Source of the DNA: an uncultured Blautia sp. | GTDB taxonomy: Bacteria > Bacillota > Clostridia > Lachnospirales > Lachnospiraceae | Direction: 5' to 3' | Length of the DNA: 64,000 nucleotides | Assembly (NCBI GenBank): GCA_958367245.1 | Contig: CATXEA010000013.1 | Location: 1 to 64,000, forward strand | Shown here: in pieces, positions 44,548 through 51,380 of the stretch | Numbering within the stretch: the stretch's first letter is position 1 | Layout of the letters: each line of letters opens with the position of its first letter | Notes under the pieces: generated by a model | Databases searched by the model: none | The model's input: the letters and a program-made list of their open reading frames with translations, nothing else | Told to the model about the DNA's origin: nothing | Translations under genes and position numbers: made by a program

Positions 44548-44574
44548 AAATTGGTATATTGGCTCTACCAATTT
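44548..44574. promoter_or_regulatory. Inverted repeat with FadR/GntR-type box in the operon leader
   Basis: AAATTGGTA (44548-44556) and TACCAATTT (44566-44574) form a perfect 9-bp inverted repeat. Nested in it is TTGGCTCTACCAA (44559-44571), one base from TGGT-N3-ACCA. It lies about 30-60 bp past the predicted transcription start, suited to a roadblock operator for the GntR protein encoded at the operon end. Confidence 0.65.
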
Positions 44575-44612
44575 GTTCAAAAAAATTTCACGCGCGTTTA
44601 TTATTTAATTGG

Positions 44613-44641
44613 ATTTTACTATATTTTTCATTTTTAGTCAA
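44613..44641 (-). promoter_or_regulatory. Promoter of the 2-oxoacid oxidoreductase operon
   Basis: On the minus strand TTGACT (44636-44641), a 17-nt spacer and TAAAAT (44613-44618). The flanking AT-rich DNA supports a strong promoter. Confidence 0.8.
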
Positions 44642-44720
44642 TACTAATTGTATAATTTACACACAATTTTATAAATGTTATTTTTATAACAATCTTTTGT
44701 CAGAATATTTTATTAATTAT

Positions 44721-44731
44721 TGGTTCAACCA
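44721..44731. promoter_or_regulatory. Second GntR/FadR-type box
   Basis: TGGTTCAACCA is an exact TGGT-N3-ACCA box, about 80 bp upstream of the operon promoter. With the leader repeat it would allow DNA looping by the GntR regulator. The remaining DNA to 44858 has only a small TGTTAT-TTTT-ATAACA palindrome near 44680. Confidence 0.6.
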
Positions 44732-44858
44732 TTAACTCTATGCAGATATTTTACAGCCCACGTGAGTTCCGGCGTTGAATTCGAGTCAGCCTTGACTGGC
44801 ATAACTCTTATTCAGTTCTCTGCACATCGTAAAATCCCATAAATAGGGCAAAAAAAGA

Positions 44859-44888
44859 CAGGGTGCATATCATTTGATATGTTCCCTG
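44859..44888 (-). terminator. Terminator of the Cys-rich gene
   Basis: CAGGG pairs with CCCTG around an inner CATATCA/TGATATG stem; the minus strand continues with TCTTTTTTT. It lies 17 bp past the stop at 44906. Confidence 0.82.
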
Positions 44889-44905
44889 TGCTTTACGGAT
44901 ATTAC

Positions 44906-45817
44906 TCAGAATAAATCCAGCATAGCATCCAAATATATTTTTTCCCTAACGTGCAGTTGATACTCTGGTTTCGTCATATAGAAGAGCAGAAATTCCAGAA
45001 TCAAAGCGCTTCCAAGTCCTCTGCCTTCGATTTTAAAATTATTAAATCCCATTGGCAAGTAGATATTTTTTATATCATCTGTTCCAATAAAACCCGGATT
45101 TTCCATTGCTTTAGAAAAGCGATAGCCTTCCCTCGCATCCGGAGCCGTACAGCGGTGATCCGGACAGTTTTCTCCAAGATTTTTGCGGCTGACTGCCTCG
45201 TAACAGAGCTTCCTTTCCCTGCATCCAAACCAACAGCATTCGTTGCATAAGAATTCCACTTTCTCTTTCTGGTTTTGAGACAGTGTATTCCATTTTCCCC
45301 AAGCCTTATTTAAACGAAAATCCGGTACAACGTAGAGAAATTCATCTCTCTTTATTTCATTCACCAGCTCCTCAAAATCTGTCAGCACCTTTGTCGTAGA
45401 GGAAACAAAATATAGTTCCGGATAATTCCTTTTCAGATAATCTAACAGTAAATCTGAGTGTACAATAACGCCATTTCGTGTTCCCTGAAGTTCTGAAAAC
45501 AGCGTACACAAAGTATTGCATTTCTTATCCAAAAGATGCTCTTCTCTCAAAAGAGAATTGCTGAATGTTAATCGGGCTGAAATTCCGTATTCCCTCATCA
45601 GAGCCAGAACCTCCTGCGGACTGCAGTCTCCTCCTCCGACACGCCCTCCGCCCCAGATACAATCTGCCGGAGCACCATAAACAGAGCCAATCTCACACCA
45701 ATCGTAAAAATATTCCCTGTGCTCACGATATAAAGGCAAAAACACACAATACAGTTCATAGAATTCAAACAAACCGGGGAGGTGGTAGTATGCCGTATCT
45801 TTTTTTAATTTATCCAT
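44906..45817 (-). CDS. Conserved Cys-rich protein of unknown function, possibly U32-like
   Basis: 303 residues. The C-terminal third has seven Cys in a stretch (CNECCWFGCRERKLC, then CPDHRC) that could bind a metal or Fe-S cluster. Alternating strands and helices (VIVHSDLLLDYLK, LYFVSSTTKVLTDFEELV, FLYVVPDFRLNK) resemble the TIM-barrel, cluster-binding peptidase-U32 group, but only weakly. I do not recognise a firm function. Start at 45817 has AAGGAA 8 nt upstream. Single gene with a terminator; an inverted repeat around its likely -10 region suggests regulation. Confidence 0.6.
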   Translation of the reverse strand: MDKLKKDTAYYHLPGLFEFYELYCVFLPLYREHREYFYDWCEIGSVYGAPADCIWGGGRVGGGDCSPQEVLALMREYGISARLTFSNSLLREEHLLDKKCNTLCTLFSELQGTRNGVIVHSDLLLDYLKRNYPELYFVSSTTKVLTDFEELVNEIKRDEFLYVVPDFRLNKAWGKWNTLSQNQKEKVEFLCNECCWFGCRERKLCYEAVSRKNLGENCPDHRCTAPDAREGYRFSKAMENPGFIGTDDIKNIYLPMGFNNFKIEGRGLGSALILEFLLFYMTKPEYQLHVREKIYLDAMLDLF

Positions 45818-45943
45818 CTTGTTATTTCCTTGGTTTTTCTTTCTCAAAATGTGAATATATTGACTTTCATTCATTACAAGTTATGCTTCCATCTCAATCA
45901 TATCAAATTCCTCATCATGCAACTTCCACCTTTCCGTCTTTTT

Positions 45944-45972
45944 GTATACAGATTATATCACAGACTGTATAC
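45944..45972. promoter_or_regulatory. Inverted repeat around a -10-like element
   Basis: GTATACAG (45944-45951) and CTGTATAC (45965-45972) are perfect reverse complements. Between them the minus strand reads TATAAT, about 140 bp before the Cys-rich gene. A possible operator; the regulator is unknown. Confidence 0.4.
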
Positions 45973-46011
45973 TTTTCTCTTTCTCAAATTCGATGTAATG
46001 AGACTTGTTAT

Positions 46012-46932
46012 TTATGACATACAATTCATAACCACACTGATCATCATTTCCTTTTCTTCCGGTCTGGATTCTGCAATCATAATTGTCAATGCAACTAAAG
46101 TAGCATCTTCTATTTTCTTTTGTCCATCTACAAATAAAGCGTCATTTTTATCAAGAAAATAAAGAAACATTGTTGCAGCAATTCTTTTATTTCCATCGAA
46201 AAAACTATGGTTCTTAGTTACAAAATATAGCAGATTTGCAGCTTTTTCTTCCAAAGATTCATAGACATCCATTCCTCCAAATGACTGATAAATATTTCCG
46301 ATGCTGCCTTTAAAAGAATCATCCTTTTCTTTACCAAACAGATTTGATTCATCCCCAAATCGCATACTTTGAATTACATCCATACATTCCTCATAGGAAA
46401 GAACATACGTTGCACGATTTCCTTCAGGTCGTGTCATATTCTGGTGATCATAAGAATCCAACAAATCTAACGCATTGCTGTATTTTTCTATTACAGAAAG
46501 AACCTGTCTGCTGTCCAACTCGTTTTCGGTCCGCTTCATAATTCGTATCACCTCACCTAACTGCCTGATACGATTATCGTTTACTGCATAACCTTTTAAT
46601 ATGTATTGCTTAAGAACAGAATTTGCCCAACGCCGGAATTCAACACCTCGTTTTGATTTTACACGATAGCCAACGGAAATGATAACATCCAAACTATAAT
46701 ACGCTACTGGCTTATCTGAATTTGCAATATGCAAAAAATGCATATTGCTTTTTTCATCAACCTCTTGTTCTTTAAAAACATTCCTAATATGTCTTGAAAT
46801 CACAGACTGGTCTCTTCCAAATAGTTCTATCATTTGATTTTGATTCAACCAAACCGTCTCATTATCTACCGCTACAGGAATTGTTATCATTTTATCTTCT
46901 GTTTCAAATATTACAATTTCATTTTTGTTCAT
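46012..46932 (-). CDS. RhuM-Fic/Doc fusion protein
   Basis: 306 residues. The N-terminal half is a RhuM domain (VAVDNETVWLNQNQMIELFG, DQSVISRHIRNVF, YYSLDVIISVGYRVKS, EFRRWANSVLKQYI). The C-terminal half is a Fic/Doc domain with HSFFDGNKRIAATMFLYFL (near residue 240), close to the Fic motif HxFx(D/E)GN(G/K)R. Fic/Doc enzymes transfer AMP or phosphate to target proteins. It overlaps a small HTH gene by 14 bases, an arrangement like a toxin with its regulator. The ATG at 46932 has GGAGG 6 nt upstream. Confidence 0.85.
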   Translation of the reverse strand: MNKNEIVIFETEDKMITIPVAVDNETVWLNQNQMIELFGRDQSVISRHIRNVFKEQEVDEKSNMHFLHIANSDKPVAYYSLDVIISVGYRVKSKRGVEFRRWANSVLKQYILKGYAVNDNRIRQLGEVIRIMKRTENELDSRQVLSVIEKYSNALDLLDSYDHQNMTRPEGNRATYVLSYEECMDVIQSMRFGDESNLFGKEKDDSFKGSIGNIYQSFGGMDVYESLEEKAANLLYFVTKNHSFFDGNKRIAATMFLYFLDKNDALFVDGQKKIEDATLVALTIMIAESRPEEKEMMISVVMNCMS

Positions 46933-47164
46933 GCTCATCCTCCAATTCTATCCCTTTTTCTCTCAATATCTGCTGCGCCTTAACATAATATGTAATTAAT
47001 CTAAGTACATACTCCGGCATTTGTCTTCTTCCTGCCTCCCACTCCTCTAATGTTCTTAAAGGAATATCCATATACCGTGAAAATTCCGTTCTGTTCATAT
47101 CTAACATCTCACGAATTCCCTTTAACGTACAAATCTGTTTTTCAATACTCTCTTTTTTATCCAT
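46919..47164 (-). CDS. XRE-like helix-turn-helix protein
   Basis: 81 residues. The HTH reads LKGIREMLDMNRTEFSRYMD, then IPLRTLEEWEAGRRQMPEYV, as in HigA/XRE-type proteins, followed by a helical acidic tail. It overlaps the RhuM-Fic gene start, so the two are translationally coupled; it may repress the pair or neutralise its partner. AAGGAG lies 6 nt before the ATG at 47164. Confidence 0.8.
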   Translation of the reverse strand: MDKKESIEKQICTLKGIREMLDMNRTEFSRYMDIPLRTLEEWEAGRRQMPEYVLRLITYYVKAQQILREKGIELEDEHEQK

Positions 47165-47198
47165 CTCGCACTCCTTACAAACCACTCATTGCGTGTAT

Positions 47199-47227
47199 AT
47201 CATATCACAAAATATAAATAAATACAA
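47199..47227 (-). promoter_or_regulatory. Promoter of the HTH/RhuM-Fic pair
   Basis: On the minus strand TTGTAT (47222-47227), a 17-nt spacer and TATGAT (47199-47204), 35 bp before the HTH start. Confidence 0.65.
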
Positions 47228-47308
47228 TATTTTTCATTTTCTATTGACTTATTCTAATACATTATGTACACTTAATATTAAGAAATGAGTTTTACGACCG
47301 TACAGTTT

Positions 47309-47804
47309 TTACTCAAGCGGGCTACTCGTTTCTTTTTTTGTTCTCAGAAAATCATACAAATATAACTTTCCGTCTTCGTCATGTCTTACCAACATTCTCA
47401 TTCTGAAAACATTATATCTCTCTATTTCTCCATAATCATTATAGACAGGCAACGCTAATCGAGTATCATATCTATACCAGCCATATTTTGCTTTTAGGTT
47501 TGAACCTTTTAAAATCGTTTTATCTTTTCCGTGTGTAAATTCATCAGGAAAATCTGATCCAATATATATTTTCTCCGCTGTTTCAGTAATTTCCGAATAT
47601 TCTCCAATGTATTCTTTCAAATAGTCTTCAATTTCCTTCCATTCTTCTTTCTTCTTTCCTCTTTCCTCTAAATCTTATATCATTGATTAGGACAATTTTC
47701 TTTCCTTCGGGATCTGTAATTATTGTTACATTTTTGTCCAAATACGTTACCTCCGCTTCTTCGATGAATTTTGGAAATTTAATGATTGACTTATCAAATA
47801 GATT
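47309..47804 (-). pseudogene. Frameshifted remnant of a mobile-element nuclease/toxin-like domain
   Basis: The minus strand reads NLFDKSIIKFPKFIEEAEV, then YLDKNVTIITDPEGKKIVLI and NDIRF in one frame. After a shift in an A/G-rich run (about 47645-47680) it continues with EDYLKEYIGEYSEI, IYIGSDFPDEFTH and YGWYRYDTRLALPVYNDYG to the stop at 47309. From memory, this is a domain often found at the end of large proteins of clostridial conjugative elements, where a 30-40 residue Lys/Ala-rich stretch sits before the WYRYD part; that stretch is missing here. So it carries a frameshift, an internal deletion and no start. Confidence 0.6.
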
Positions 47805-48020
47805 TCATGTGATGAATGATAAAAGAACATGCAGCATCAGATTATTGTATATTCTTACAATAGCACATTAACTATTTATATTCAATCATTTTTTAAATAT
47901 ATTGACCTACTTTACTTAATTTTAATTTCTATTATAAAATTTAACAGAAAATTTATTTCATTTTCCGGATAACTCACATCCTCATCTATCCCATAAAACC
48001 AGATAAAAAATGAGTCTCTC

Positions 48021-48100
48021 ACGAGTGATTGCCATTGAGGACAACCGTTTTTAGATATAAAACAGCCATGCACGTAAATGCATGGCTGCAGCCCCCTATG
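48021..48100 (-). repeat. Conserved cassette-end repeat, copy 1 (with terminator hairpin)
   Basis: Eighty bp matching copies 2 (49181) and 3 (50082): an ACG(A/G)GTG start, a GACAAC block, a T run, then a hairpin (48063-48088, CAGCCATGCA pairing with TGCATGGCTG) that on the minus strand is followed by TTTTATATC. It closes the GNAT plus 55-residue cassette. Unlike copies 2 and 3, no spoIVB fragment is attached. The DNA from 47805 to 48020 shows no gene. Confidence 0.7.
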
Positions 48101-48112
48101 TAAAATTAATAT

Positions 48113-48280
48113 TTAGTTCTTAAATTTATCCTTGAAAAAGCCCATCAAAATCAAAATAATCCCAAGAATTGCTACCGGAATATAAATAACATTGGGGATA
48201 TGATAAACAAATCTATCAATTCCAGACATAACGATATAAATAATAATTCCCACACTGATTAAAATGCTTTTATCTTTCAT
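48113..48280 (-). CDS. Small membrane protein, 55 residues
   Basis: Short gene with a GAGGAG ribosome site 8 nt before the ATG. It encodes two hydrophobic segments: SILISVGIIIYIVMSG and VIYIPVAILGIILILMGFF, with a basic DKFKN end. It begins 38 bp after the GNAT stop, in the same cassette and orientation. The function is unknown; its size and charge suggest a small membrane accessory protein. Confidence 0.65.
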   Translation of the reverse strand: MKDKSILISVGIIIYIVMSGIDRFVYHIPNVIYIPVAILGIILILMGFFKDKFKN

Positions 48281-48318
48281 AATAAATCTCCTCTACAAAC
48301 AGAAAGTTTTGAACTTCA

Positions 48319-48867
48319 TTATAATTTTTTCATCATCCAATCTGCCGAAGCATATTGTCCATTTGTATATTTCATATTATCAGGAAATGAACCGTATTTC
48401 TTAAAACCAATTTTTTCATACAGAGCAATCGCACTTCTATTGTCAGAAACAACTTCAAGTTCAGCTTGTTCAAATCCCAATCCTTTTGCTATTTCAAGCA
48501 CATTCTCTAACATACTTCTTCCAATACCATATCCACAAAATTCCTGATATAAAGCAATTGCTACTTCACACCTATGGGAATATCGCTTATATTTGCCTAT
48601 TGGATTCAAAGAACAATTACCAATATGTTTTCCGTTTAATGTAGCAATTAGCATCAATGATTTATTCGAATCCAAACAATGATTAATAAATAATATCTCT
48701 TGTTCATGCGTAATAGTAATTTCATCGGGTTCTCGAATCAAATATGGTGTTTCTGCAGAAGTAACTTCCAAATACTTTATCAAATCATCTGCATCATCTG
48801 GTGTTGCATTACGTAGCACTATGATTCTTCCTAATTTGTCCTTGATTTCAATAGGTTCGAATTTCAA
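48319..48867 (-). CDS. GNAT-family N-acetyltransferase (cassette gene)
   Basis: About 182 residues, RimJ/RimI-like. IVLRNATPDDADDLIKYL at the start, acetyl-CoA loop YQEFCGYGIGRSMLENVL, and LEVVSDNRSAIALYEKIGF near the end. The substrate is unknown. AT-rich codon use, unlike the core genes around spoIVB. Start: a TTG at 48867 preceded by GAGGAGGAG with 7-nt spacing; an ATG at 48885 lies before that ribosome site. Confidence 0.82.
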   Translation of the reverse strand: MKFEPIEIKDKLGRIIVLRNATPDDADDLIKYLEVTSAETPYLIREPDEITITHEQEILFINHCLDSNKSLMLIATLNGKHIGNCSLNPIGKYKRYSHRCEVAIALYQEFCGYGIGRSMLENVLEIAKGLGFEQAELEVVSDNRSAIALYEKIGFKKYGSFPDNMKYTNGQYASADWMMKKL

Positions 48868-49071
48868 GTTTAATCTCCTCCTCATTCAGCATTACAAGTT
48901 CATCTATATAAATCTTACAACTTCAAATTTTTCAGTCCTATTATAATATACTCCCCATCCTAATCCAAAACGGTAATTCAAAAAAGCAAACAACACAACG
49001 GTTACCATCTCATTACCTACATCTTCTTATACATCCAATCCATCTCAAAAAAACTTCGCTTGAACTCCATA

Positions 49072-49180
49072 CTCCAACATATCCTCAATAAAAATCCCAT
49101 AACAGCTTGTCGCATCCTGCACGAAAAAATGGGTTCCTGCTCCAATGACTTTGCCGTTCTGGATGATGGGCGAGCCCGAC
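49072..49180 (-). repeat. Copy of the spoIVB 3' end, 109 bp
   Basis: Aligns without gaps to 51404-51512 of spoIVB with about 10 mismatches by hand count (near 90% identity). On the minus strand it encodes SGSPIIQNGKVIGA, then a divergent tail. It includes the catalytic-serine codons of the S55 peptidase but no upstream gene, so it is a fragment and not a working copy. Joined directly to cassette-end repeat copy 2. Confidence 0.88.
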
Positions 49181-49255
49181 ACGGGTGTTCGTCATCAGAG
49201 ACAACATTTTTTAAGCACAAAATAGCCGCGCGCCAAAGATGCACAGCTACTATGT
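49181..49255 (-). repeat. Conserved cassette-end repeat, copy 2 (with terminator hairpin)
   Basis: Same layout as copies 1 and 3. The hairpin is 49223-49249; on the minus strand TAGCTGTGC pairs with GCGCGCGGCTA using wobbles, then TTTTGTG. It ends the kinase-like cassette. Stem bases differ from the other copies while pairing is kept. Confidence 0.7.
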
Positions 49256-49286
49256 ATGCTTCTTGTTCAGTTTGACAATTTGGATG

Positions 49287-49832
49287 CTATCGCTTTTTGT
49301 ATGTATCAATAATAATATTCAGATTTCTGTCCAATGTATCTGCACCATCCAATCGTATCACTTTACATTTAAGGGATTTTATCCAGTTCTCATGCTGTTG
49401 CAGAGTGCAGCCGCCAATCCCATAGTCGTATCCGGCAATATCACTTAACATCTTTTGATGCTCTTCATACATATCTCCACCTTCTAAAACACGTTTGCCA
49501 AACTGTTCAAGTTCCCGCTCATATACACGTTTTACACGGATTTTTGCATCTGTATGGAGATGTACGACCAATTCAAAACAAGAATCAAAATATTCATGAA
49601 ATGAATCCATAGAGCCTGCCATTACAAAGTGCTCACAATTTGATATCGCCTCTTGCAACCTGCTGATTTTTTCAGCCTTGGGATACATTGCAGAAAAAGG
49701 AATCTCCGTATCCTTCCGCCAAATATACTCGTCAATATCCACAAAAGTATATTCTAATTCTTTGGCTACTAGCTCTCCCAGCGTTGTTTTTCCAGCTCCT
49801 GAAGAACCCGTTATCATAATTCCTGTTGCCAT
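49287..49832 (-). CDS. P-loop kinase-like (AAA/adenylate-kinase-type) protein (cassette gene)
   Basis: About 181 residues. Walker A ITGSSGAGKTTLGELVAKEL at the start, then FVDIDEYIWRKDTE, the layout of shikimate/gluconate/nucleotide kinases; a lid-like VKRVYERELEQFG follows. The substrate is unknown. The ATG at 49832 has AGGAGG 7 nt upstream. It sits alone between two spoIVB-fragment repeats. AT-rich like its cassette neighbours. Confidence 0.78.
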   Translation of the reverse strand: MATGIMITGSSGAGKTTLGELVAKELEYTFVDIDEYIWRKDTEIPFSAMYPKAEKISRLQEAISNCEHFVMAGSMDSFHEYFDSCFELVVHLHTDAKIRVKRVYERELEQFGKRVLEGGDMYEEHQKMLSDIAGYDYGIGGCTLQQHENWIKSLKCKVIRLDGADTLDRNLNIIIDTYKKR

Positions 49833-50017
49833 TATCATACCTCCTAAAACAGAAACTGCATGTGTCTTAACTTTTCTTCCGGTCAAAGCCTGTGAAGATT
49901 TGTCAGGTTGTAAAATTCAAAGTTTTCTAATTTTATTGTACCATGAACACTTTTATTTTTACAGTACAGACAGCAAAAATCACAAAAGCAGACAACGCAA
50001 TTTTTCCTATTGCGCTG

Positions 50018-50081
50018 CCTGCACGAAAACATGGGTTCCTGCTCCAATGACTTTGCCGTTCTGGATGATGGGCGAGCCCGA
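50018..50081 (-). repeat. Copy of the spoIVB 3' end, 64 bp
   Basis: Matches the SGSPII to VFVQ codons of spoIVB (51449-51512) with few mismatches, sharing several changes with the copy at 49072-49180 (for example GAGCCCGAC at the junction). The gene tail after VFVQ is lost. Joined to cassette-end repeat copy 3. Confidence 0.85.
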
Positions 50082-50156
50082 CACGGGTGATTGTCATTAT
50101 GGACAACATTTTTTATTCCAAAAACAGCCATACACATCAAGTGCACACTGCCCTAT
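50082..50156 (-). repeat. Conserved cassette-end repeat, copy 3 (with terminator hairpin)
   Basis: Hairpin 50125-50150: on the minus strand CAGTGTGCAC pairs with GTGTATGGCTG with one bulge and wobbles, then TTTTTGG. It lies 14 bp past the toxin stop. With copies 1 and 2 it shows the same structure with changed bases, which supports selection on the hairpin. Confidence 0.7.
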
Positions 50157-50169
50157 GCTATTAAATGTA

Positions 50170-51042
50170 TTACATTCTAATTTCTGTATGGAAATACTGT
50201 TCTTGAAATTCAATTTGCTGCATAATTTCATCTTTTGTAAAAGACACATCTTCTGGTGCTACAACCCACTTATCTTCTACATCATCAATTCTGTGAATAA
50301 TTGCAATTACTTTTCCAATAAATTCTTTAATTGGTTTATCGACTCCCAGAATATATGCATCCTGTTCTTCACCATCAAGAGCCATAACACCTGGAACATA
50401 TCCATAATTAATCGGATAATATAGATCTTTATACTCTGGATGTGATGTCCCAAGTGGTCGATCAACAATAACTTTTACAATACTACCAATCGTTTTACAT
50501 TTACTGTCTTTATATACGCTACACACTTGTTCCAACTTTTTGTAATCCAGTGCTGACTTCACATAACCTGCCGTTGTATCATTAATCGTTTTCTGCTTAT
50601 ACAAAAGTTCTGCATTTGAAATGATTTTCTCACGATTCTTACGAATGAAGATCATTTCATTTTGTACAAGATCTTTATATGTACTGTCTGTTTCATTTTC
50701 TAAATCATACAATTCTAATTCAGTCTCCGGAACCGGAATCATATGACTAATTCTTAATGTTCCTTTTAGTTCTTTTTCTCCTGCGGAATTCTTTACAACA
50801 ATACGTATAATAGGCACTATACTCTTTTTTATTACTTTACTATTTCCTGCAATTTGGTAATCAGAATCTTTTGGAGAAGACATCGGAATGTAATAATTAT
50901 ATTGTTCAATTTTAAGTACCACTCCCAAATACTTTCTTGTATGTGTTCTGGAATCTATTTTATTGGAATATACGTTTGGAAAATCCTTACGCAACCATTC
51001 AACATATTCATCCGAAATACTGTATAATTTGAATTCTTCCAT
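50170..51042 (-). CDS. Type III toxin (ToxN/AbiQ family) fused to an inorganic pyrophosphatase-like domain
   Basis: 290 residues. Residues 4-175 match ToxN/AbiQ: FKLYSISDEYVEWL, KYLGVVLKIEQYNYYIPM, SSPK (55-58), a conserved HMIPVPETELELYDL and NEMIFIRKNREKI. ToxN toxins are RNases held inactive by a repeated RNA. Residues about 184-290 resemble a short family I inorganic pyrophosphatase: VKVIVDRPLGTSHPEY, YYPINYGYVPG, DGEEQDAYILGVD (signature Asp cluster, second Asp replaced by Glu), AIIHRIDDVEDKWVVAP. The 39-nt repeats and a terminator precede it, as in known ToxIN loci. The ATG at 51042 has GGGAG 6 nt upstream. Confidence 0.85.
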   Translation of the reverse strand: MEEFKLYSISDEYVEWLRKDFPNVYSNKIDSRTHTRKYLGVVLKIEQYNYYIPMSSPKDSDYQIAGNSKVIKKSIVPIIRIVVKNSAGEKELKGTLRISHMIPVPETELELYDLENETDSTYKDLVQNEMIFIRKNREKIISNAELLYKQKTINDTTAGYVKSALDYKKLEQVCSVYKDSKCKTIGSIVKVIVDRPLGTSHPEYKDLYYPINYGYVPGVMALDGEEQDAYILGVDKPIKEFIGKVIAIIHRIDDVEDKWVVAPEDVSFTKDEIMQQIEFQEQYFHTEIRM

Positions 51043-51069
51043 TCGCATCTCCCTTCATTCTTCAAACAG

Positions 51070-51096
51070 AGAAAAAAAATGGGAGCTTGCGCTCCC
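51070..51096 (-). terminator. Terminator between antitoxin repeats and toxin
   Basis: GGGAGC-GCAA-GCTCCC followed by ATTTTTTTT on the minus strand. It lies after the second repeat and before the toxin ribosome site, where type III systems use it to keep the antitoxin RNA in excess over toxin mRNA. Confidence 0.9.
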
Positions 51097-51099
51097 TTA

Positions 51100-51177
51100 G
51101 AGTTTAAAATTCTCCACTTATATGGCAGGAGCTCTCCCGAGTTTAAAATCTTCCACTTATATGGCAGGAACTCTCCC
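51100..51177 (-). ncRNA. Type III antitoxin RNA (ToxI-like), two 39-nt repeats
   Basis: Two tandem 39-bp units (51139-51177, then 51100-51138 in transcription order) differ at three positions. In the first the minus strand has TTCC pairing with GGAA across TGCCATATAAGT; in the second CTCC pairs with GGAG across the same loop. Two of the three differences thus keep the pair, supporting a folded RNA. Size, tandem layout, promoter and following terminator match antitoxins of ToxIN/AbiQ systems, which are cut by the toxin and wrap it as pseudoknots. Confidence 0.82.
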
Positions 51178-51202
51178 GATGATAGCTTCTCTATCTATAA
51201 CT

Positions 51203-51231
51203 ATTATATGCAATAAATCGACTAATTGCAA
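51203..51231 (-). promoter_or_regulatory. Promoter of the type III toxin-antitoxin operon
   Basis: On the minus strand TTGCAA (51226-51231), a 17-nt spacer and TATAAT (51203-51208). The start of transcription would lie about 18 bp before the first antitoxin repeat. Confidence 0.75.
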
Positions 51232-51343
51232 TATCCATTTCTAATACTTATACGAAATTTTATTCTACTCCGTCCAAGCCCACCTCGAAAAGCTCTGCTT
51301 TCCTCGGTATTTGGCTTTCGCCAAATCGTCCACTCGCAATAAA

Positions 51344-51380
51344 AGAGCGTTCACAAGTAAACTTGCAACGCTCTTATTGC
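51344..51380 (-). terminator. spoIVB terminator
   Basis: AAGAGCGTT pairs with AACGCTCTT around a loop with further GCAAG/CTTGT pairing, then TTATTG on the minus strand, about 20 bp past the spoIVB stop. A second hairpin (ATTTGGC-GAAA-GCCAAAT, about 51309-51326) follows. Confidence 0.8.

Noticed and set aside
44741..44858. Possible small gene before the oxidoreductase operon
   Set aside because: No frame of useful length with a ribosome site on either strand.
47683..47871. Plus-strand open frame of 62 codons
   Set aside because: It is antisense to the mobile-element remnant, whose minus-strand reading is clearly protein-like.
49017..49275. Short open frames across the spoIVB-tail copy on both strands
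   Set aside because: The minus frame is not the spoIVB frame and has no ribosome site; the DNA is a gene fragment plus terminator hairpin.
48021..50156. Integron attC sites
   Set aside because: The repeats lack the GTTRRRY core and paired R/L boxes, and no integron integrase is in the window.
51100..51177. CRISPR array or tandem riboswitch
   Set aside because: The units abut without spacers, so not CRISPR. No known aptamer signature is seen, and the ToxN-type gene downstream explains repeats plus terminator better.
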